Origin: Candidatus Chlorohelix allophototropha
GTDB lineage: Bacteria > Chloroflexota > Chloroflexia > Chloroheliales > Chloroheliaceae
Assembly (NCBI RefSeq): GCF_030389965.1
Contig: NZ_CP128399.1
Coordinates: 1,116,001 to 1,180,000, forward strand
Reading direction: 5' to 3'
Length of the DNA: 64,000 nt
In this document: piece by piece, positions 61,592 through 64,000 of the stretch
Position numbering within the stretch: the stretch's first letter is position 1
Layout of the letters: the number at the start of each line of letters is the position of its first letter
The notes under the pieces: generated by a model
What the model was told of the DNA's origin: nothing
The model's database searches: none
Seen by the model: only the letters and a program-made list of their open reading frames with translations
Program-made: the position numbers and the translations under genes

Positions 61592-63514
61592 CTACGGCAG
61601 CAGTACGCTCTGGCTAGAAGAAGTAGCACGGAGAGAAACGGATTTTACCAAGTTGGCAGGAGAGTCGCCGTAGGCTGCTACGGAGTAACTGCCATTCTTA
61701 TAGTAGCTCATCATCCAACTTTTATTTGGAACCAACTTGATAGTAAAAGAACCTTTATCATTGGTGGTAAAATCTAACGAACGCCCTTTAGGTTCAAAAC
61801 CGTTGGCAGTTTTAGTCCAGCTTTCATCTAGCTTCACCTTAAGACCTGAAAGCGGCTTGCCGTTGCGGTCTAACACCGTCACCGTCACATCCTGAGAAGC
61901 TTCCAGCTTATTCTTAGCATCCTGACCTTGGCTGGTAATTCCGAATTTATCCACCAATTCTTGATAACGGGTGATAGCGTTAGCATAATCCTTATCATCG
62001 TTCAGCTTATTAGCCAGCGCCAGCAACACACGCGGTTGAGCATCACTGGCTTGCTTGGTGAAATCCACCTGATCGCTATAATCTTTCAAAATAAGGCGAT
62101 AGCGATCTAGCGCGTTCTGAAAATCGTTATTCTTCTCAAGTTGCTGCGCCCAGTTAAAATAAGAACGGGCTAAATTCGTGCGGAACTGGGCAGTTAAAGG
62201 TGGGTTCGGATAATATTGCAACGAACGCTGATAAGTTTTAATAGCGGTTTCAAACTGCTGCTGGTTAAACTGGTCATCGCCGTATTGTAAGTGCAGATTG
62301 GACAGGCGCAACTTTAAATCGCTGGTTACATCTACCTTATTGACCACATAGGTCAACGCCTTTTCATAGTTATCAATGGCTTTTGGGTAATCTTTGGCGG
62401 CTTCCGCACTGCTACCTTGTGCCATCAGCGCCTCTCCAAGCAACCCCTGTAATTGACTACGGCTATCATAACGCCCGTAAGCAGTAAAAGCAGGAGTAAG
62501 TGTGGCAATTAAGTCGCTATAATTATTTTCTGCTAACAGTTTCTTGCCATTAGCGGTGTAACAATCCACAATGGCGAGATTATAAGCACCTACATCGTTG
62601 CCATACGCAAAGTTCAAATCCAACTTTTTCAGAGCTTGTTCATAATCACCCTGCGTCAGCAACATTTTACCCCACGCCAAATACGCTTTGGAAATATAGG
62701 GTTTCAGGTCGGCTTGCACGCCGCCATACAGGTCAATGGCGCTCTGGTAAGTGGCTACCGCCTTATCGAATTCACCGTTATCAAATTGTCGGTCACCTAC
62801 TTGGAAAATAATACCCTGTGCCTGATAGCGTGCCTTATCAATGGCTTCCGAATTTGAGCCGTCCTTAACCGTGTCATCGTATTTTATCAACGCTTGATCG
62901 GGGTTTTGCTCAAAATCCTCAAGGTATAAGCCCCACTCCAGATAAGCTTGCCCGATGCTCTTACGCGCTAAATCGCCCTGTCGGATTCCCTTATACTCAG
63001 GTGCAGAACCGGCACGATAAGCGACAATGGCTTTTTCAAACTGTTTGTCCTTTAGTAGCCCATTGCCCCACAACAAATACGAATCGGCTATGTTAAGGCT
63101 TCGATTGTTTTCTATGCCTTTGCGATATTCGACTATTGCCTGCTCGAAATTACCTTCTTTCTTAAATGCGTCAGCTTGTAAGGTATGTACCGGAGTTTCA
63201 CTCAATATACCTGCTGCCCCAATCGCCACGAAAAAAACCGCCAAGATTAAATAGGCAAGCCCATTAAAGCCCAGAAAAGTGCGTTTGCGAACCAGCGTAA
63301 TTAAAAAGCCAAGCACACACGCTCCGGCAATAACAGCCGAAACCCAGCCGGCTTGCCCCAAGCCCGAAGCAGCATCCTGTCCGGTTAGAAAAACCACCGT
63401 AAGCGACACCAGCGCGATAGTAACCAGCGTCATAGGTACCCAGATAGGCATCTTGGGCGGTTTCTTAGCTTTGGGAATAATAATTATTTCTGGAGCAGTT
63501 GCAGGTTGCGTCAT
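61592..63514 (-). CDS. Membrane-anchored TPR protein with C-terminal beta-domain
   Basis: 640 residues. Three TM helices lie at about 25-47, 57-77 and 85-103. They are followed by about twelve TPR-like repeats (DAFKKEGNFEQAIVEYRKGIEN, YLEWGLYLEDFEQNPDQALIKYD, YEKALTYVV). Near residue 530 a carboxypeptidase-regulatory-like beta domain begins (DVTVTVLDRNGKPLSGLKVKLD..., FTTNDKGSFTIKLVPNKSW). The array is probably outside the membrane. It could organise envelope complexes; nothing catalytic is present. It faces another secreted gene across the terminator at 61507. Confidence 0.88.
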   Translation of the reverse strand: MTQPATAPEIIIIPKAKKPPKMPIWVPMTLVTIALVSLTVVFLTGQDAASGLGQAGWVSAVIAGACVLGFLITLVRKRTFLGFNGLAYLILAVFFVAIGAAGILSETPVHTLQADAFKKEGNFEQAIVEYRKGIENNRSLNIADSYLLWGNGLLKDKQFEKAIVAYRAGSAPEYKGIRQGDLARKSIGQAYLEWGLYLEDFEQNPDQALIKYDDTVKDGSNSEAIDKARYQAQGIIFQVGDRQFDNGEFDKAVATYQSAIDLYGGVQADLKPYISKAYLAWGKMLLTQGDYEQALKKLDLNFAYGNDVGAYNLAIVDCYTANGKKLLAENNYSDLIATLTPAFTAYGRYDSRSQLQGLLGEALMAQGSSAEAAKDYPKAIDNYEKALTYVVNKVDVTSDLKLRLSNLHLQYGDDQFNQQQFETAIKTYQRSLQYYPNPPLTAQFRTNLARSYFNWAQQLEKNNDFQNALDRYRLILKDYSDQVDFTKQASDAQPRVLLALANKLNDDKDYANAITRYQELVDKFGITSQGQDAKNKLEASQDVTVTVLDRNGKPLSGLKVKLDESWTKTANGFEPKGRSLDFTTNDKGSFTIKLVPNKSWMMSYYKNGSYSVAAYGDSPANLVKSVSLRATSSSQSVLLP

Positions 63515-63613
63515 ATTTCCTTAGTCAAATTAACAAAATTGTATGATTATAAAACAAAAACATCGGGCAGATTATTCTCCCCGACATTTATTTTACCACA
63601 AACGCTCTAGCCT

Positions 63614-64000
63614 TTATTTTTTCAGTGTGTGTTTAACATATTCCTGGATAGACTCAAGTGATTTTTGGCTTGCCCAGCAATCAATCACCGCTTTATCAAA
63701 TTCTACGCCTTCTTCGCGTAATCGTTTAAGTACCGGAGCGCGCATTTGCTGCTTGGTCAGTGCAAAAGCCTCCGCCGGAAGCGCCGCCATCTTCTCTGCC
63801 ACACCGATAGCATATTCCAGCAATCTCTCCGGTTCTACCAGCCTATTCACCAGACCAAGCGAGTAGGCGCTCTCCACCGGAAAGGTTGCGCCACCGTATA
63901 GCAATTCTTCAAAATGCTGCGGGTCACACACAAAGCGCATAATTTCAAACGCAATCATCGGGAAAGGCACGCCCACCAACAGTTCCGGCACACCAATGCG
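63614..64000 (-). CDS. Enoyl-CoA hydratase/isomerase, N-terminal part outside window
   Basis: The frame is open to the window edge, so only the C-terminal 129 residues are seen. RIGVPELLVGVPFP is the usual strand near the oxyanion hole region, followed by GGATFPVESAYSLGLVNRLVEPERLLEYAIGVAEKMA and ALTKQQMRAPV, the typical crotonase tail. The catalytic residues lie outside. Involved in CoA-thioester metabolism; the specific reaction cannot be told. A GTG at 63989-63991 is internal, not the start. Confidence 0.85.
   Translation of the reverse strand, partial: RIGVPELLVGVPFPMIAFEIMRFVCDPQHFEELLYGGATFPVESAYSLGLVNRLVEPERLLEYAIGVAEKMAALPAEAFALTKQQMRAPVLKRLREEGVEFDKAVIDCWASQKSLESIQEYVKHTLKK

Overview
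This window looks like chromosomal DNA of an anoxygenic phototroph of the phylum Chloroflexota. Three (bacterio)chlorophyll genes support this: an anaerobic cyclase of the BchE type followed directly by a BchJ/V4R protein (about 18.0-20.5 kb), and a full-length Mg-chelatase H subunit, BchH (43.1-47.1 kb). Chloroflexota-style secreted proteins (ending in an ERRVLTFTP...VEMGN.G.HYYKWRY block, or carrying GGL..FGYPI modules before NHL repeats) agree. The lineage cannot be fixed from sequence reading alone. Both Chloroflexales relatives and the newer Chlorohelix-type lineage are possible, and the placement is inference.

Layout. 0-8 kb: an LppX/LprAFG-type lipoprotein (cut by the window edge) with a 14-TM MFS exporter, a PrxQ peroxiredoxin, two anchored or secreted proteins, a probable selenoprotein of the SelL-like/AhpC-TSA_2 family with two in-frame UGA codons in a UxxU motif, and an alpha/beta hydrolase. 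8-17.8 kb: a hybrid histidine kinase, three tRNAs (Ser-CGA, Ser-GGA, Arg-UCG), CorA with a DUF4032-like partner, a GAF/GGDEF protein on the minus strand, then RlmI, an IsdG-like monooxygenase and a SixA-like phosphatase. 18-20.5 kb: bchE-bchJ closed by a strong terminator. 20.6-25.1 kb: a HipA-like kinase/DUF3037 pair and the 5-oxoprolinase operon pxpABC. 25-36.4 kb: a methyltransferase, a GT87 membrane glycosyltransferase, holA, a 12-repeat NHL secreted protein, a Bcr/CflA transporter, DUF2252, DoxX and a YgiD-like dioxygenase. 36.5-38 kb: a SAM-I riboswitch in front of a cysteine desulfurase. 38-42.3 kb: a CopC-type protein with an LPxTG-like tail and its secreted neighbour, an SDR, and an SPFH-like pair. 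42.3-47.1 kb: a long leader with strong RNA-folding potential, then bchH. 47.3-54.5 kb: mainly minus-strand metabolic and envelope genes, a two-subunit TPP decarboxylase, a USP, and miaB. 54.5-64 kb: a possible small gene, an ABC-F ATPase, remnants of a transposase and a DUF1963 gene, a cold-shock protein, an aldo/keto reductase, two large secreted or TPR proteins and an enoyl-CoA hydratase cut by the window end.

The most striking item is the putative selenoprotein at 6292-6894. The reading frame is open on both sides of two UGA codons that replace exactly the two cysteines expected in the redox CxxC of its family, and a small hairpin sits at bacterial-SECIS distance downstream. Other points of interest are the lprG-p55-like lipoprotein/exporter pair, a repeated Cys-containing tail on BchE, the structured leader of bchH, the HipA-like/DUF3037 module, a SAM riboswitch controlling a cysteine desulfurase, and an LPxTG-like anchor on a CopC protein. 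No CRISPR array, rRNA, complete insertion sequence or prophage was seen.
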